A stretch of 64,000 nucleotides of DNA, from positions 5,134,291 through 5,198,290 of the forward strand of contig FN649736.1 of assembly GCA_000310025.1 (NCBI GenBank). Direction: 5' to 3'. The notes beneath the pieces were generated by a model. That model was given only the letters and a program-made list of their open reading frames with translations, searched no databases and was not told where the DNA came from. Every line of letters starts with the position of its first letter. The first letter of the stretch is position 1. Position numbers and translations under genes: made by a program. This DNA comes from Ectocarpus siliculosus (Eukaryota; Sar; Phaeophyceae; Ectocarpales; Ectocarpaceae). Positions 1 to 12,904 of this stretch are shown piece after piece.

Positions 1-20
1 TCGTGGGGGAGGAGGGGGAA

Positions 21-178
21 CTCATAGTCGTGCATGCCGTAGTCGTTAGACCATTGACCTCGCATCCCTGCAAAGCCGGGACGGAGCACGCCGGGTTCTC
101 ACCGGACCAGGCTCTCACATCACCAAGCGCGAAGCACCGTGAGGTATTCGGCGAGTCGCATGAATGGGCAGGGGGGGG
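21..178. repeat. Dispersed repeat family 2, copy a
   Basis: Contains the block CCATTGACCTCGCATCCCT, then GGGACGGAGCACGCCGGGTT, and ends in a poly-G run. It closely matches 39734-39892 over its whole length. It is non-coding. Confidence 0.85.
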
Positions 179-591
179 TTGTGGATGCTGGGCCCCTTGT
201 AAACCTACAAGCCGCGACGCATGGGGTCGTATTGCCCGCCGATGCGATGACACGGGCTCAAGTTCCGCGAGCGAGTCCAGATACCCACGCCCAGGAAATG
301 ATATTGTCGAGTTTGAAAAAGTTGGTCGTAATTGGTGATTGGTGATTGATTGATAGCTGTCACGCCACCGGTGTGATACGATTCGATACGATTGTACAAT
401 TGTAGCGTAGACCTTCGCTTGGAACTCAAAACGTGCTGTCACGCGGTACGGTTTTCTCTAGTGTAAGGGGTGTGTGGTGAAGTGCGGGGCGTGATATCCC
501 GCAGGACTTGGGGTGCCCGACATCAACTCGGGTGAATGCAATCCTCCGCTTCAGAATTACATGGCGGTCCCTTTTTAACAATGCTGTACCC

Positions 592-778
592 AACCATTCG
601 ATCGACACAGCTGACGAAACAAAAGCCAACGGAAACCGCGTACAGCAGAATCTGACAAAAAAACATTTTTTAAATGTCACACCGCAAAGAATGGCACACA
701 CGAAACCCAACCATTCGATCGACACAGCCGACGAAAACAAACGTCAACCGAATCGCGTATAGCAGTGTCTGACAAAAT
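592..778. repeat. Direct duplication of about 70 bases
   Basis: Two near-identical segments, 592-661 and 709-778, both starting ACCCAACCATTCGATCGACA and ending CTGACAAAA, with a few substitutions and small indels. They are separated by about 47 bases. Confidence 0.85.
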
Positions 779-854
779 TAGACAAAACCCCCGGCAAAAC
801 ACACCACAACGAGCGGCACCCACGAGACAAACCCGCGCCGCCTTTCGTTCTCAC

Positions 855-3800
855 CGTGGGAAGACGCAAACTCCGCTACCGGGTTCGCTCCAGAAGCCGC
901 CGCCGCCGCCCTGGCATCGAAGGGCGTCTGCGTGCTGAGTGCCGCCGCCAGCGTCAACACGTGCTCGCTCTCGCCGAACAGCGCCCCCAGGGCCAGCATC
1001 TTGCCCACCGATGGATCCACCGGCAGTGCCGACAGCACTCGCCCGAGCGGAGTTAGCGGTGCGCGGGCGGTGGCATCGTCGAAGGTCGGGGGAGTTGTGG
1101 TGGCGGTAGTCCCCTCTTCCCGCCGTCGAGGCTCGGCGTTGCTCTCAGGGGCGGCAGGAAGACGCTCCGCGTGAGGAGCACCCAGCCCGGCACCACCACG
1201 AGGATCGGACCCGACCGCTACAGCACCCTCCGTTATTGCTGCTGCTGCGGTTGCTGCCTCGTCAGCAGCGGCAGCAGGCACAGACACGGCGGAAGCAGCG
1301 TCCGTGGCGCCGAGAAGCGCGAGCGACTCGAGCGCGGCCCTGAGATTCTCCGGTGGCGGGGGAGACAGGTACGGGAAGTATCGAGGGTCGTCCAGACCAA
1401 GGCTCTTCATCTGGAGGACCAGGCCCTCCAAAGGGCAGCGCCGGATCTCCGGCTCGGCGAAGGGGGGGAGGCGGTCGAACGTGCTGCGGGCGTACAGGCG
1501 GAAGCAGACCCCGGGGCCCGTCCTCCCCGCCCGGCCCTTGCGCTGCTCCGCGGACGCTCGGCTCACCCAGAACTCTTGGAGGGACCTGGGCAGGGAGGGG
1601 GGGGGGGGGGGGGCACACAGAGAGTGCCGAGAGTCTGCCCCTTGCTCATCATTCCCGTACCCGATACTATATGCAGCACCCGAAACGGACCAATGATGAC
1701 TTATAACACTTCCGTTCGAGGTTTACGTGGAGTATTTTGGGCGTGTTTTGGATGGTGATTGCTAGGAATGGTTCGAAATACAGAGAGAGTCATCTGCCAG
1801 CCTGGCATAACAGGTAGGATCACAGATGGGATGGTTGGTGCGAGAAATAGAGGGAAGAATGCTCGAGGGGCGGTGCGGTTATCGGCAGTGTGCCACATAC
1901 TTGTTGGCGTATGCCTATTTTCTACATCCATGCATCGGGATACTCATCCAAACCAAAGGCCCTGAGTCGTCTCCTCGATAGCCTTCCCGCATAAGAAAAA
2001 AAAACACGCAAGCCGGGCAATGACAACGGTGTAACGCTAAAAAAGTGCGCTTGCCTCACGCCCGACGCTGGGTCCCAGCTCATCTCCTTCGCCTTCCCGC
2101 TATCGCACACGAACCGAACCCCGTCGATGGTCACGCTGGTCTCGGCAATGTTAGTCGCCAGAATCATCTTGCGCGTCCCCAGCGGCGAAGCATCGAAGAC
2201 CTTTCGTTTCGCCGAGCAAGAAAGCAGGGTGGGGGGGGGGAGGGGTGGTTGAGCTGGCCTTGCACGCAAAGATAAAGGAGTGTTATGTACCGAAGGTGAT
2301 ATTAGACCCCCACACCCCCCTTGAACCGATTTTCAAAGGTCCGCTTCTCCACGACGATGAACTAATCAAACCATACGTTAACGGAAATCTCTTCACAAGA
2401 CGGTTCCAACGCCGGCATTTTCAGCACTGACATGCCACGCTCTGCGCTGTGAAGTAATCGAACTTCGAAAATCGGTCCAGGGGGCCACTCTCTGCGCTGC
2501 GGAGTAATCGAGTTTCAAAAATCGGTCCAGGGGGTGTGATATCTTACGTCACCTACGGTATGTGGGTGGCGAATCGGCCTGAGCCGGTCAACGATCGAGC
2601 CCCGGGTGTGCACGATTGGAGTGAGACGATGGAGACGCTACGAGGCCAAGAACATGCTCGCGAAAGGGCTTGGCGGAGGTGGGGGGGAGAGCCGGGGTAT
2701 GTGTGCTTGTACAGTAGCCACAGGTCTACCACAAGGCTGCGACGGTATTGTATTGACGCAAGTTCTCGAGTGTTACGGTTGTACATGCCGTGCACGAGGC
2801 CTTGCTCTTTGTCATAGCCAAAGAGCTTGAGCACATAGCCAAAGAGCTGCCCTAGTGAGAGAAGCACTTCAAGATTGATGATCGGAAACGAATCCAGTCC
2901 ATCTCCTGGGCAAGCCGGAAACACCACCTCAAGCCCTCATCCCCACATGTATTGCCCTTAAGAAGGCGATCATGGATGACGCATCCAATTACCAGCCCAA
3001 GAAAGTCTCTCGCCTTGTCTTGCTCCTCCACCGACAGGCTAGAGTGCAGCATCAGGACCACCCAGCGCCGTGGGCTCTTCGCTTCCACGTACTCCCTAAC
3101 CCCTTCCGTGACGGCCAGCATGTCGCTCATCCCGGACAAGAACACCAAGAGGTCCCCTCTTTCGTCTCGCGGTGTCGTCGTGTCAATACTCTCCAGGAGC
3201 TGGGGGGGCGGGGGGGGAGGGGGGCGTACTCATTTGTTGCTTGCCTTAGTCATTTGACCATTGACCACGCGTCCCTTTCGAGACGGAGCACCGTTCCTAC
3301 CCCTACTAGAGACACCACCAACATTTGGGAGCTCTTACTCATGATTTTCATGCCTTAGTTGTTAGACCATTGACCATGCGTCCTCGAGAGGACGGAGCAT
3401 TGCTCTTACAGGACCGGTCACCGATGGCAAATCGTTCCTTCCTACTTTGCCAAAGGTGGGTCAAAATTGGGGGGGGCAGTACAGTATGTTGGCAACGGTC
3501 GTACAAACCGAAAACTTGGTATAGCAAATGCTCCTCGTGTCATCATTGAGATATTCCCGGCATCGGCATCTGCCACGGCGTTTGGGATCTACGCAGAGTT
3601 AGGTCTTGACTTACTTACATAGTTCGACATTAATCACGCCGGGACCTAGGGCTAGTCTAGTCTGCGTTGTTTAGGGCTGCAAGGTCATCGCCTAACCACT
3701 CGGCAACCTCTCGTATGTTCTGCTTGCCCGCGTCAGCTCGCTCGCCTTGAAGCGGCCTTGGGGCAACTGTCACTACCGTACAGGTTGTCGGACAATGTGA

Positions 3801-6800
3801 ATGCTCGCAGTAGGGTTTCGAGGTATGCAGCAAAGAAAAGATCCACTTTGGGAGGTGGGCGACGTAGCACAAACACTGCCGTCAAGCCCGAGACTTCCAA
3901 GTGCTGCGAACGTTTGACGCCAGCGACAGCACTACAACGCCCGATGGTGCCTAGTAAAAAAGCGTTGAGCACAACCGCCGTACACGTTGAACACAACCGT
4001 CTACAAGTGTTTTACACCATGGCACTGCTCTAACAACAACAGCGCTGCTCTCGCAGCAGTGCGCTGCTGTCGCAAATAGAAGCCGAAATCAAACCATTAG
4101 ACTAGTCAGCATAGACTAGTCAGCGGCTGTCTAGTCTAATGGTTTGATTTCGGCTCCTATACACCACCCAGCAGAGAGGTCTGACCGACTGCCGCACCAC
4201 CGCCACCGACTAACCTTGACGTACGGACGAGCATCAAACATGACTCGCTTTCCTTCTCCTCCTCCGCCTCCTCGGCTTCGGAGCTTCCGCTGGCCCTCTC
4301 CGTCGTGCTTGGATACCACCTTGGTGGTTTGCGCACGTTCCGAAGAATGGTCGGGACATCCGCCCAGGAATTGGCCTAGGCCAACCGGTAGCATGGCTAA
4401 CGGCAACCGTAGTTGAAGTTTCGGTTCTTTCAAGCACGGTATCGTATCAATCAGAGCGGCCTCGTAGGAGGTAAAATAAGCAATCGATTCTCTTTGGGAA
4501 AGTCATTGGAGGGAGGGACGAGGATGCAGTGTGGATCGCTCACTGCCATGGCATGACCGACCAAAACGAAAACACCCTGGTGTTGGAAACGCAGCAGATG
4601 CTAAGCCAAACACTGCCCGGTATGTAGCTAGCAGCAGAAGCAGCTTTTCTGATTGGCCATTTTTTTTGTAACAAACGTCGTGTCGTGTCGTGTCGCGTCG
4701 TGTCAGTCGGAACAGAAGCAGTAACAGCAGCAGCATGGCATAAAGCCTTTGATATTCCTCCCGAGGCTCGCCGAACCTCACCTCCTGGATGTCGTTGTCG
4801 GCTGCTGTCGGCACGTACCGCACCTCCACGGGGTGCATCCTCCCGGGAACCCTGATCAGAGGCGCGCCGTCGAAGAACCTGGACACCCGAACACACGTAC
4901 GCGAGAATCAACAACAACACGCCCACAGTACACGCACGGTAAGTAGGGGTGCAGATTGGTTGATGCATGGCTGATCGCCGTTGCAGACAAAAACCCCTCC
5001 GTATTGCCTTGTTCTATCGTAATAATGGGGGCGAACGCACAGGTGTGGGCATCGAATTATGTATATGTCAAACTACCATACATTGGCCCCGCAACCAAGA
5101 GGCTGCCAATGCCGAAACGTTTGTATATTAAAAGATCTATGGCGTACAAAAGCTACGCTAATCGATTCATCCCTCGCTCATGCCACCTGTCGGGACGAAT
5201 ACGACGACAGCCACAGCAGCAGCAACCACAACGACAACAACAACAAACAACAACTACTTTAAATATCGACTCACCTCGAAAATAGCTCGGGGTTAATGGT
5301 GGCAGACATAAGGACAACTTTCAAGTCCGGCCTCCTCCTGAGCACCGCTCGAAGAAGTCCAAGCAAGAAGTCGCACCCAGCGTGTCGCTCATGAACCTAT
5401 CACAACAAGCATCAACAGGGTCGCATCGGTTCGTGGTGCCAGACGTGCTTCGTTTCCAACCCTGGTATAGTCCTCTTCTGTCTGCGGGATACAGAAAATA
5501 ACGATTCCGTCTCCGACCGGTGTGGAGATTATAAGCAGCAGTGCCAGGACATTTCCCCCCGTCACAAAAACGCATCACAAATGATCAATCAACCGCTGGT
5601 GGTGCTTCATGGATGCTCACCGGCATGATAATAGTCCATATAAACCGTCACGTGCATGGTACATCCACCGTGTTTAGAGCTGTAACTCTAGTTCGTGGGG
5701 GGAAACAAGTTCGATCCCATCGTGAGCGAGAAAATCAACGTCGACCCTCTTCGACAAATCTTCAATGGGGGCACCGTGAAGTAAAGGTGGGGGGTATGTG
5801 TCTGGAACGAATACTATTCTGTATGACCCCTGTGGCTCTACCAGGGCGGCTGAAGGGCCAAGAACTTCAGACAGAGTGGTCAGATGTATTGCTTGTCACC
5901 TCTACGTCTTACCTCATCGACGATGACAACCGAGTAGGACGACAGGTTCGGATCGCTGGCGATCTGACGCAGCAGCAGCCCTTCGGTGAGGAAGAGGATG
6001 CGGGAAGATCGACGCCTGGAAGAGTCGAACCTCACCTTCTCGATACCCGCGGAGGAAAAATGAAACAGGCAAGCCCCACGGTAACGGTGGAAGGGGTACA
6101 AGTACACTCCGCGGTAAATACATGGAGCGATCTACAGCAGCGGAAATCTGTATCAGAGTCTGGTCGGCACACCTACCCCTCCTCGAATGCGTTGTGTCAA
6201 TCGGGTGCGCATTGATCAAAAATCGTACGCGTGTGGACCCGGGAGCGCCCCGACTCATCTCACCACGCAATTGCAGCATTTCTGCTACATTTGGTTCTGC
6301 CCAAACACTTCGCGGGATGACCTCAAGAGCCGTGGGCACCGGCAGGCTAGTAGCCACGGGGCAATAACGGCAAGGGGATATTCCGCCGCATCGTCCCGCA
6401 TCAAACGGGCCATCTTCTTACGTATTGATTCTGTTCCCGCGCCTCACCTGGTATGCCACCTCCGAGCCGTGCTCGTGAAGGGTCTCGTAGGACACCCTGC
6501 GGCAGAGGCCCATGGCGGAAATCCTCCTCGGCTGCGTGCAGGCCACCCTGCCGTACCCGGCTTGCAGCAAGTACTGCGGCACCTGTGCGGAAAGGTTTAT
6601 TGCGCCGCATGGCATTGCTTTATCGTTTCGAGCGAACCATGCAACCGAGCGGGTCCCACCACCAAAAACGGAACCGTAGGGAGGGAAATAGATGGTACCA
6701 GGTATTAGCAGACACTCCTGAGTGGAGGATCTGACGAACACATAGGCGTTGTCTAACCGGGACGCCACACATCGATCTAGCTCAAAATAATGCTGGCCTG

Positions 6801-9236
6801 CGGACGAGCGCACAAGAGCACAGGTATACAGCAGTAGTAGCTCTCATCGCTCTTGTCTCCTTCGCGACTATGTACATGCGAACGCTGTTGTCGACAATCG
6901 GAAGCGCGGCCAGAGAACCAAAAGAAAAACGCTGAGGATCATCCGTCTTCCCCATGAAGCGTTCGAATCGACCGAGGTCAGTTCGACCCGTGGGTGTAGA
7001 AGGAAACCCGCCAAACGTCATTAGATTTTTCCTGCACCACTCGGAGGTTCACGGGCGGCACTACCTGAGTGCTCTTGCCGCAGCCGGTGTCTCCAGCCAC
7101 TAGGACGCACGGGTTTGAGGCGACCGCCCTGACGATGGCGTTCTGAAAAGCTGCGATAGGGAGCGAGGCGCGATCTCGCCGGATCTTGACCACCTTCGCC
7201 AGGCTTCGACGCATGCGGAAGTCGATGAAAGCCTGTGGGGATAGTTTGCCGAGCGAGTTTCGAGGTAAGTGCAAGCAGTCTTCGACAGCGTTGCAACGCG
7301 CTCTCTCCACTGAAAAAACATTGACTGCGGCCACTTTTATTTCAACACAGGGTTGCGCACTCGCTAAAGTCTCCAAAGCATCCAGAAAATGAAAAGTGTT
7401 CAGCTTAGCTTACATAGAACGTTAATATATAGCAGTTGCTGTAACCTCTGGGACGTGCCCAACGACAGCAGTCGAAGTCGGCCTACAAAATTCCCCAAAA
7501 TCCAGTCTAAGCTCCCATTGTACGAAGGAGTACCCCAAAGCTCCCGGCACGATGGTTGGTCTACCTCCAACATTACCAACAACAATCGAGGGTGCGCTCA
7601 CGCCGACAATCTTAACGGCACAGTTCGTATTGACCCCAAATATGGGATCAGCATTGTGGCAAGACCTGTAGCAAAAATAACGTTATGCCTGCAGGGAAAA
7701 GGGTTGCACATTGCATCGTCGACACGACCGAGACCTCGTACGGTATTAAAAAAAACAGCTGTCCGGGGTCCCTGGCAACACGCGTGCGCGATTGGCTAAA
7801 GTTTAAACAGTCTCAAGAATGACCGAGAGCATAGGGGGCCCACATTCCAACGCGTGGAACGCACAAGAAGGCAAAACGATAGTAAAGCCGTGTGGCGTCG
7901 CGCAACTATCGGCAACAAAAGCTAACAGCACCAGCGGAACAGTAAAATAACAGCAGCCTCAACCCTCTCACTTGCAACACGGAGCCGCGGAAGTCTGCCA
8001 TTGGGCCTGGCATGAGCATCGCCTTCACCTCCTCCCGCTCCAGCACCCCTCTCCTTGCCAGCTCCCGAAGTGCTGCCTTACCGGGGTCATAACTCGCCGC
8101 CGAGACGTCTCTCAAGCGCCCGCGACGACCTCTCCGGCCGTTTCGCATGCCGTCCTCCTCGACCTCTCTCTGCTGCTGTGCTTCCTGAGCTGCCCGTTGC
8201 TGTTCGGGGGAGAGGACGGTGAAGTTGACCAGGTAGCGCTTGTGGAACGATGTTGGGAGGGCGGAGAGTGCAGGCGGTAACGGCTTCGGAGCCGAAGGCC
8301 CCGCCGCCGTCGCGGCCGACGACTCGAAGACGGACGAATCTTGTGGAGGGTCTCTTGTTGAAGGAAACGCCGCGGCAGGTGGTGTGCTTGCCCCGTCCTT
8401 GGGTGTAAATTTAGCCTTGGCTGCAGCGGCGGCCTTCGCTTTCTCGCGGCGGACGAGAAACTTCGGCACGAATTCTGCTTGGATGAGAAACGGCAGCGTT
8501 CGGTCGGTCGGTGTGCGTGCAGGGTTTGCGGCGGGGTGACAAAGTTATGGTGATGAAGCAGGGATATTTCAAGGTACCTGTAGTAACCCGGTAGCTGAGA
8601 ATAGCAGGGCAATAGCAAGCCTATTTTGGTTTTTATAGCCACAGCTGCTCCAGGCGCACTCGAGGGCTTGGTGAGGTGTCATACTTTTCGAACATATTCC
8701 TGACCTTCCAGCTCCTTGTACTCCTCGGTGGAGCCGGCGGGAATAGCACTATCCTGTGCGAAGAACATGGCCTGAAGGACTTGCCGGCACGAAGCGTCTT
8801 CCCACATGTGCTCCACGAAAGGATTCGCCTCTGCGGCAGACACCTCCGCTGTTGTTCGCACGGATGCCTCCCTCATCCCCACACCCGCCCCTCTCGATTG
8901 TGCAGAGGCTCCGCTTTCAGAAGTTTTGCCCCATCGTGACGTCCGTGTAGAGTCTTCGTGAGAGGGATGGCGGTGCTCCCGCTTCTGGTGCAACTGCCGT
9001 TGGCTGCTGCCGCTGTTGTTCACGTGCCGTCTCCGGTCACCCCCATGGCTGTCCTCTGACGTGCCTCTTCTAGAGTTGTCGTCTGATCGTGCTTGGCGAG
9101 CTCTTACTTCTCGCGCAATTCGTCGCAGCAGGTCGTCCACTGAGTTATGCGAGCTTGCCTCGCCCGGACCACTGCTGTGTGCTTCACCTGTTGCTCCTCG
9201 TTCCTCAGCTTGCGGAGATCCGTCCGTCCCAGGCAT
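855..9236 (-). CDS. DHX34: DHX34-type DEAH-box RNA helicase (3' end off the window)
   Basis: ATP-dependent RNA helicase of the DHX34 family, which in animals supports nonsense-mediated decay by helping UPF1 activation. Eleven exons were joined with matching phases: 9236-8705, 8474-7972, 7232-7065, 6582-6448, 6035-5913, 5396-5275, 4878-4782, 4319-4215, 3199-3014, 2200-2055, 1585-855 (about 949 codons). Seen in order: an N-terminal charged region, a DHX34-like pre-core segment (FHKRYLVNF), motif [10 protein letters not shown], motif Ia TQPRR, motif II DEVH split between exons 5 and 6, motif III MSATI, the FLSGM block, [12 protein letters not shown], and motif [14 protein letters not shown], then the winged-helix/ratchet start [11 protein letters not shown]. 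Exon 8 is the least certain. The last exon ends in a phase-1 donor (CACG|GTGAGA) with the rest of the ratchet/OB region missing, so the gene continues left of base 1. Introns after exons 9 and 10 require GC donors. The start codon at 9236 is the ATG nearest the conserved region; an upstream in-frame open stretch reaches 9728. Confidence 0.93.
2288..2560. mobile_element. MITE copy with internally duplicated end (DHX34 intron)
   Basis: Starts TACCG and ends ACCTACGGTA, with the shared inner arms ACCGATTTTCAAAG and TCAAAAATCGGTCCAGGG. The right arm (CTCTGCGCTG...AATCGGTCCAGGGG) occurs twice in tandem, making this copy longer than the others. It lies between DHX34 exons 9 and 10. Confidence 0.8.
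3226..3475. repeat. Dispersed repeat family 2, two diverged copies
   Basis: Two tandem, diverged copies starting near 3226 and 3334. Each has the ACCATTGACCA-CGCGTCC core followed by a GACGGAGCA block; the second ends in a poly-G run. They lie in the left flank of DHX34 exon 9, inside introns or at their edge. Confidence 0.65.
4081..4155. repeat. Perfect 25-base inverted repeat (hairpin)
   Basis: The left arm 4081-4105 begins AGCCGAAATCAAACCATTAG; the right arm 4131-4155 is its exact reverse complement. The 25-base loop repeats the motif GACTAGTCAGC. It lies in a DHX34 intron between exons 8 and 9 and can fold the same way on either strand. Confidence 0.85.
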
Positions 9237-9767
9237 AGATGCAAAGTCGTCGCCAGGCGGCTGGCTCTCTCTCTCTGTTTCTCTCTCTGTTGCTGGACAT
9301 TCATGCCGAGATCCTACTGTGTCGACCACCCATCCCACAGGTCCATATACGGCACGGCCCAGGATAATAGGGTGGGAACAACCCAGCTGTACACAGGGAG
9401 AGAGGGAGGGCTTATAGGCTGCTGCAGCAAGCTGCATGCGGCGGAATTTAAACACAGACCCGCCGCAATCTCCGGAGCCCCATTGCCCCTGCAGCCCTGC
9501 AGCGTCGTGCGCACAACCGCTACCACGTGCCACGTGCAACACAGCTTGCTTGGCAGAGGCGCACGCACCATCCCGTGACGTGAACTCACACGAACTTGAG
9601 ATTCTGGTGGTACCCCTGCGCACGTTACCTTCGCCGGAGCTCGGACTCTTCTGCGGTGGTACATACCACATCAAATCACCCATCGCACCCATTTTCTCGA
9701 CACCGACACATGTGGCGAGAAACAACACCTACCTATCGGCAGTGCCGCTAGCGGCTAGAGAGTGAGG
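9237..9767. promoter_or_regulatory. Divergent promoter region between DHX34 and the carrier gene
   Basis: This 531-base stretch separates two start codons on opposite strands and so should hold both promoters and 5' UTRs. I see no clear TATA box or other core element. The DHX34 reading frame stays open through most of it, so part could be coding if a more distant start is used. Function is inferred from position only. Confidence 0.55.
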
Positions 9768-11286
9768 ATGACTACAGCAGCCGAAGTGGACAAGGTTCCG
9801 GTGGCCGCGGCCAAGGACGTCATCTCCAGCATCTTCGGGTCGGCAGCATGTGTTTACACCGGACAGGTTAGTTTGTTGGTTTGCCGAGATTATTTGTTCC
9901 GGACCTGCCGGTGATGAGAGCCGAGTACCGAGGCCTGCCGGCTAAGATAGCAAATGAACACACCGAAGGTTGCATGACATAAGGTATCACACCCCTTGGA
10001 CCGATTTCCAAAGCTCGATTATTCCACAGCAGAAGGAGTGGCGGTACCGGAAATGGCGGCTTTGAAACTGCCTTGTGGAGAGCTTTCTGAACATGTATCA
10101 TTGAGTCGTCTTCGTGGAACAAAGAGGTTTGAATTTCGCACAGGGGGTGTGTTATATTACATCATGAAACCTACAACTGTACATTGCCGGCTACGATGTA
10201 GACTAAGAGCACCATCTTCGTAAGGCCAAGCTTGTTTGGATGAGCAATCACGGGTCGAGAAAAGCCAAGAAAACGTGAATCAGAGCTATTTCTGAGTTGC
10301 ACGATGATGGGTAAACAAACATAATGGAACAGACAGTTTTTTGCACGACAAAGATCCTGTGTTGATGTATGTGGTGTAATTCATTAACTCGTTTTTCCGC
10401 TGGTAGTGATTGAATGCGCAACTACTGCTGCCGGATGCTCAGCGGCGCCCCCCGCCCCCCCGGCCTTCCCCGCGCGCGTGCCGACCAGCCTCTAGACACA
10501 ATCAAAGTGCGAATGCAAGCTCGTCCGGACGCCTTCAGTGGCACGTTCCAATGCCTGAGAAGGACACTAGCGGAGGAAAGCATCACGTCGCTGTGGAAGG
10601 GGTCGACGCCGGCCCTGGGTGGCGCCGTCCTGGAGAACATGGTAGCTTTCGGGGTGAACGAGCAACTCAAGCGCGTCTTCCCGGACAAGGACGGGTCGTC
10701 AGCCCCGTGGTGGCAGCCGATATTGTTCGGAGGCGTGACGGGCGTCTTCACCACCGTGGTTGTCTGCCCCAGCGACGTCATCAAGTCCAAGGTTCAGGTC
10801 GGACGGTCAATGCGAAAGGGGGTAGCAGTGTCGGCCAATGCAGAGGCCAAGGGGCTGCCGGTGCTCAACGCGACACGGATGACGGCGCACATCTTGCGAA
10901 CGCAGGGAGTACGAGGCCTGTTCGTCGGGCTCGGTGCCCAGTTCGCCAGAGACGTACCGTTCTACGCGGCGTTCTTCGGAACGTACGAGACGGTCGTCGA
11001 CCGCGGGAAGGCGCTGCCGTACGAGATAACCCCGGAGGTGTTGTACTTCTTGGCGGGTGGCATGGCGGGGGTGGTTGGGTGGGCGGCCGTGATGCCGCTA
11101 GACTCGGTCAAGTCTATCATTCAGACGACGGACAAGCCCGAGTCTTTGCTCCGGACCTTGCAAACGGTCGTCCGTACGAAGGGGTGGCAAGCGCTCTTCA
11201 TCGGCTTGAACGCCGCTCTTGCCCGTGCTTTTCCCGCGAACGCGGCCCTCTTCTTGGGATACGAAATCGTGCGCAGGGCGTTGTAG
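9768..11286 (+). CDS. Mitochondrial carrier family protein, ornithine/basic amino acid type
   Basis: Inner-membrane solute carrier of the SLC25 family, 298 residues in two exons: 9768-9866 and 10489-11286, joined in phase 0 exactly inside the first signature (GQ|PLDTIKVRMQ). The three repeats each carry the family signature: QPLDTIKVRMQ, CPSDVIKSKVQ and MPLDSVKSIIQ. The length is normal for the family. The third repeat ends in RAFPANAALFLGYE, very like the RAFPANGALFLAYE block of ORC/SLC25A15 ornithine carriers, and the second has RDVPFYAAFFGTYE, as in the carnitine/ornithine branch. Ornithine or another basic amino acid is therefore the best guess for the substrate, but the sequence alone does not settle it. 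The single intron carries a MITE-like repeat in opposite internal orientation to the other copies. The gene is head-to-head with DHX34 and tail-to-tail with the anoctamin gene. Confidence 0.93.
9966..10179. mobile_element. MITE copy, inner part in reverse orientation (carrier intron)
   Basis: Shares the terminal arms (ATGACATAAGGTATCACACC on the left, GGTGTGTTATATTACATCAT on the right). The middle (GGTACCGGAAATGGCGGC) matches the other copies only as reverse complement, so the element sits in the opposite orientation. Confidence 0.75.
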
Positions 11287-12904
11287 CAGTCGAGGGGCGG
11301 TGTGTGATAGCCGACGGTGGTAAACGGAATTCTTCGTCATGTCTTCCACGGATGCTGCAGTAGACGATGCGCAGAGCGTGCTTGCTCAATTGGTTTTGTG
11401 CAACAGACGGCGTTGCTTGTTTTGTAGTTTTCCCTCGTGTTTTAGCAGTTCGGTCTAAGTATCTACCTGGTTGAAGTAGTTTTCGACCGAAATGTTCAAA
11501 AGGTCCACGAACTCTTTTTTGCATCTGTTGTTCGACCATGACGTCCCATCCTGTGTATCATATGCCGCCTATTGAAAATTGAAATCCAACCGCATTGATT
11601 CGCATCTCTTGGTGTGCGCGAACGAGTGCGAAGAGATGATGTGTGTTGAACGTTTGAGGGGACTTTTGGGAGAGAATCTGGACGTGTGTGTGTGTGAATG
11701 CTCCCCGGCGGTGTACTATTTATGTACAGCTCTTCCCTATCCGCACCACGGGGCATCACAAAATGTGACGATTTTGCTACCAGTTTTGTTTAAAGACAGT
11801 GTGGAGTAGCCAATAGACAACGAGGATATAACGTTGTCGTTAGTCTACAGGTGGTGCGGGTTCGCATGAGAGATGTGAATGGGGGTTGGACGATGGTACT
11901 GATTTTAAGATAGGTTACTAAGTAGCTTGACGAAAGTCCGCAGGCCTTCAGATCGGAAGGTTCTAGTGAGCGAAGTTGTTGGTAGCCGGAAGATGCCTTG
12001 GCTCCTTGAGCGCTTGCGGCTCCTGAGGTGCTCCAAGAGACGCGGGTACAGACAAGGCGACGTATTCTAGGATACATTCACACGGCAAAGATTGTCCGAG
12101 GAAAATTGGCGCTAAAGCCGAAGTAGGTGAAATGTTTGCCACAAGGAAGAGGAGAGGAGAAAATTTGGGCGAAATTCGGGTTATTATGTGTGTGCGGCCT
12201 TTCCTCTCGTGGTTCTGCTCTTCCGCGCGTGCCACCGTACGCTTGTTTTCATGTCGAACGAATGTGTATGATGGTCCCTGTGCCGATTCGGAACGTGGGG
12301 CATCATCGTTTTCGGGATGGCTACATACGTGCACAAGAGGAACATCAACATTAGTTGGAAGAAATGGAAACATGTTGTTGAGTGCTTTTCGCCACTCTCA
12401 CCACTCTGGGCATACAGTGGTGGGTACTTGGTACCAACAGAGCATCTTGTCAGACGTGTTTTTCTACCGTACACGTTGTTTCTGGCACCTCGCAACTCCC
12501 GTCGGACCCCCGTACGAGCACCCTGGTGACATGGCACTCGACTGGCAGTAGTCAACACACCAACCGGCACAACACGAAAATCTTGACCCAGAATTTTGTC
12601 GACTTTCCTTGGACCGCCTCTGTTGCAAACATGACTCATGTTGTTGTGCGCGCGAAGGACCCCAGAGCTTGAGTGTCACGGGTGCTGTCATACACTGTCA
12701 CGTTTGATATTTGTACTGTGTTGTACCGAACGGAAGCATGGCTGTAGTGCCAAGCAACACGCGTTTCCCGATATTCATGGTTTGTCGCACCCGGCTACTA
12801 CATGTATATTGCAGCAACCAACCCTTCAGTGTTTTGCATATTCTTGGTCGTTCCATCAGCCAACCAGTCGGCCAGTTAGTTCTGCCGCGCTAGCGACGTA
12901 TCAT
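11287..12904. other. Convergent intergenic region, carrier 3' end to anoctamin 3' end
   Basis: About 1.6 kb between two stop codons facing each other. It should hold both 3' UTRs and polyadenylation sites. Open frames here are short, lack recognisable domains and have no supporting splice structure, and I see no RNA gene or strong repeat. Confidence 0.5.

Larger units (their letters stand above)
1..854. other. Left edge: probable DHX34 intron with repeats
   Basis: The last visible DHX34 exon ends at 855 with a donor, so this is most simply intron. It holds a dispersed repeat copy (21-178) and a direct duplication (592-661 and 709-778). No helicase sequence follows in any minus-strand frame here. 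Confidence 0.6.

Noticed and set aside
10410-11363. A 317-codon plus-strand frame overlapping the carrier gene
   Set aside because: It lies in another frame of the same exon. The carrier frame has all three family signatures and a matching first exon; the alternative is a GC-driven shadow.
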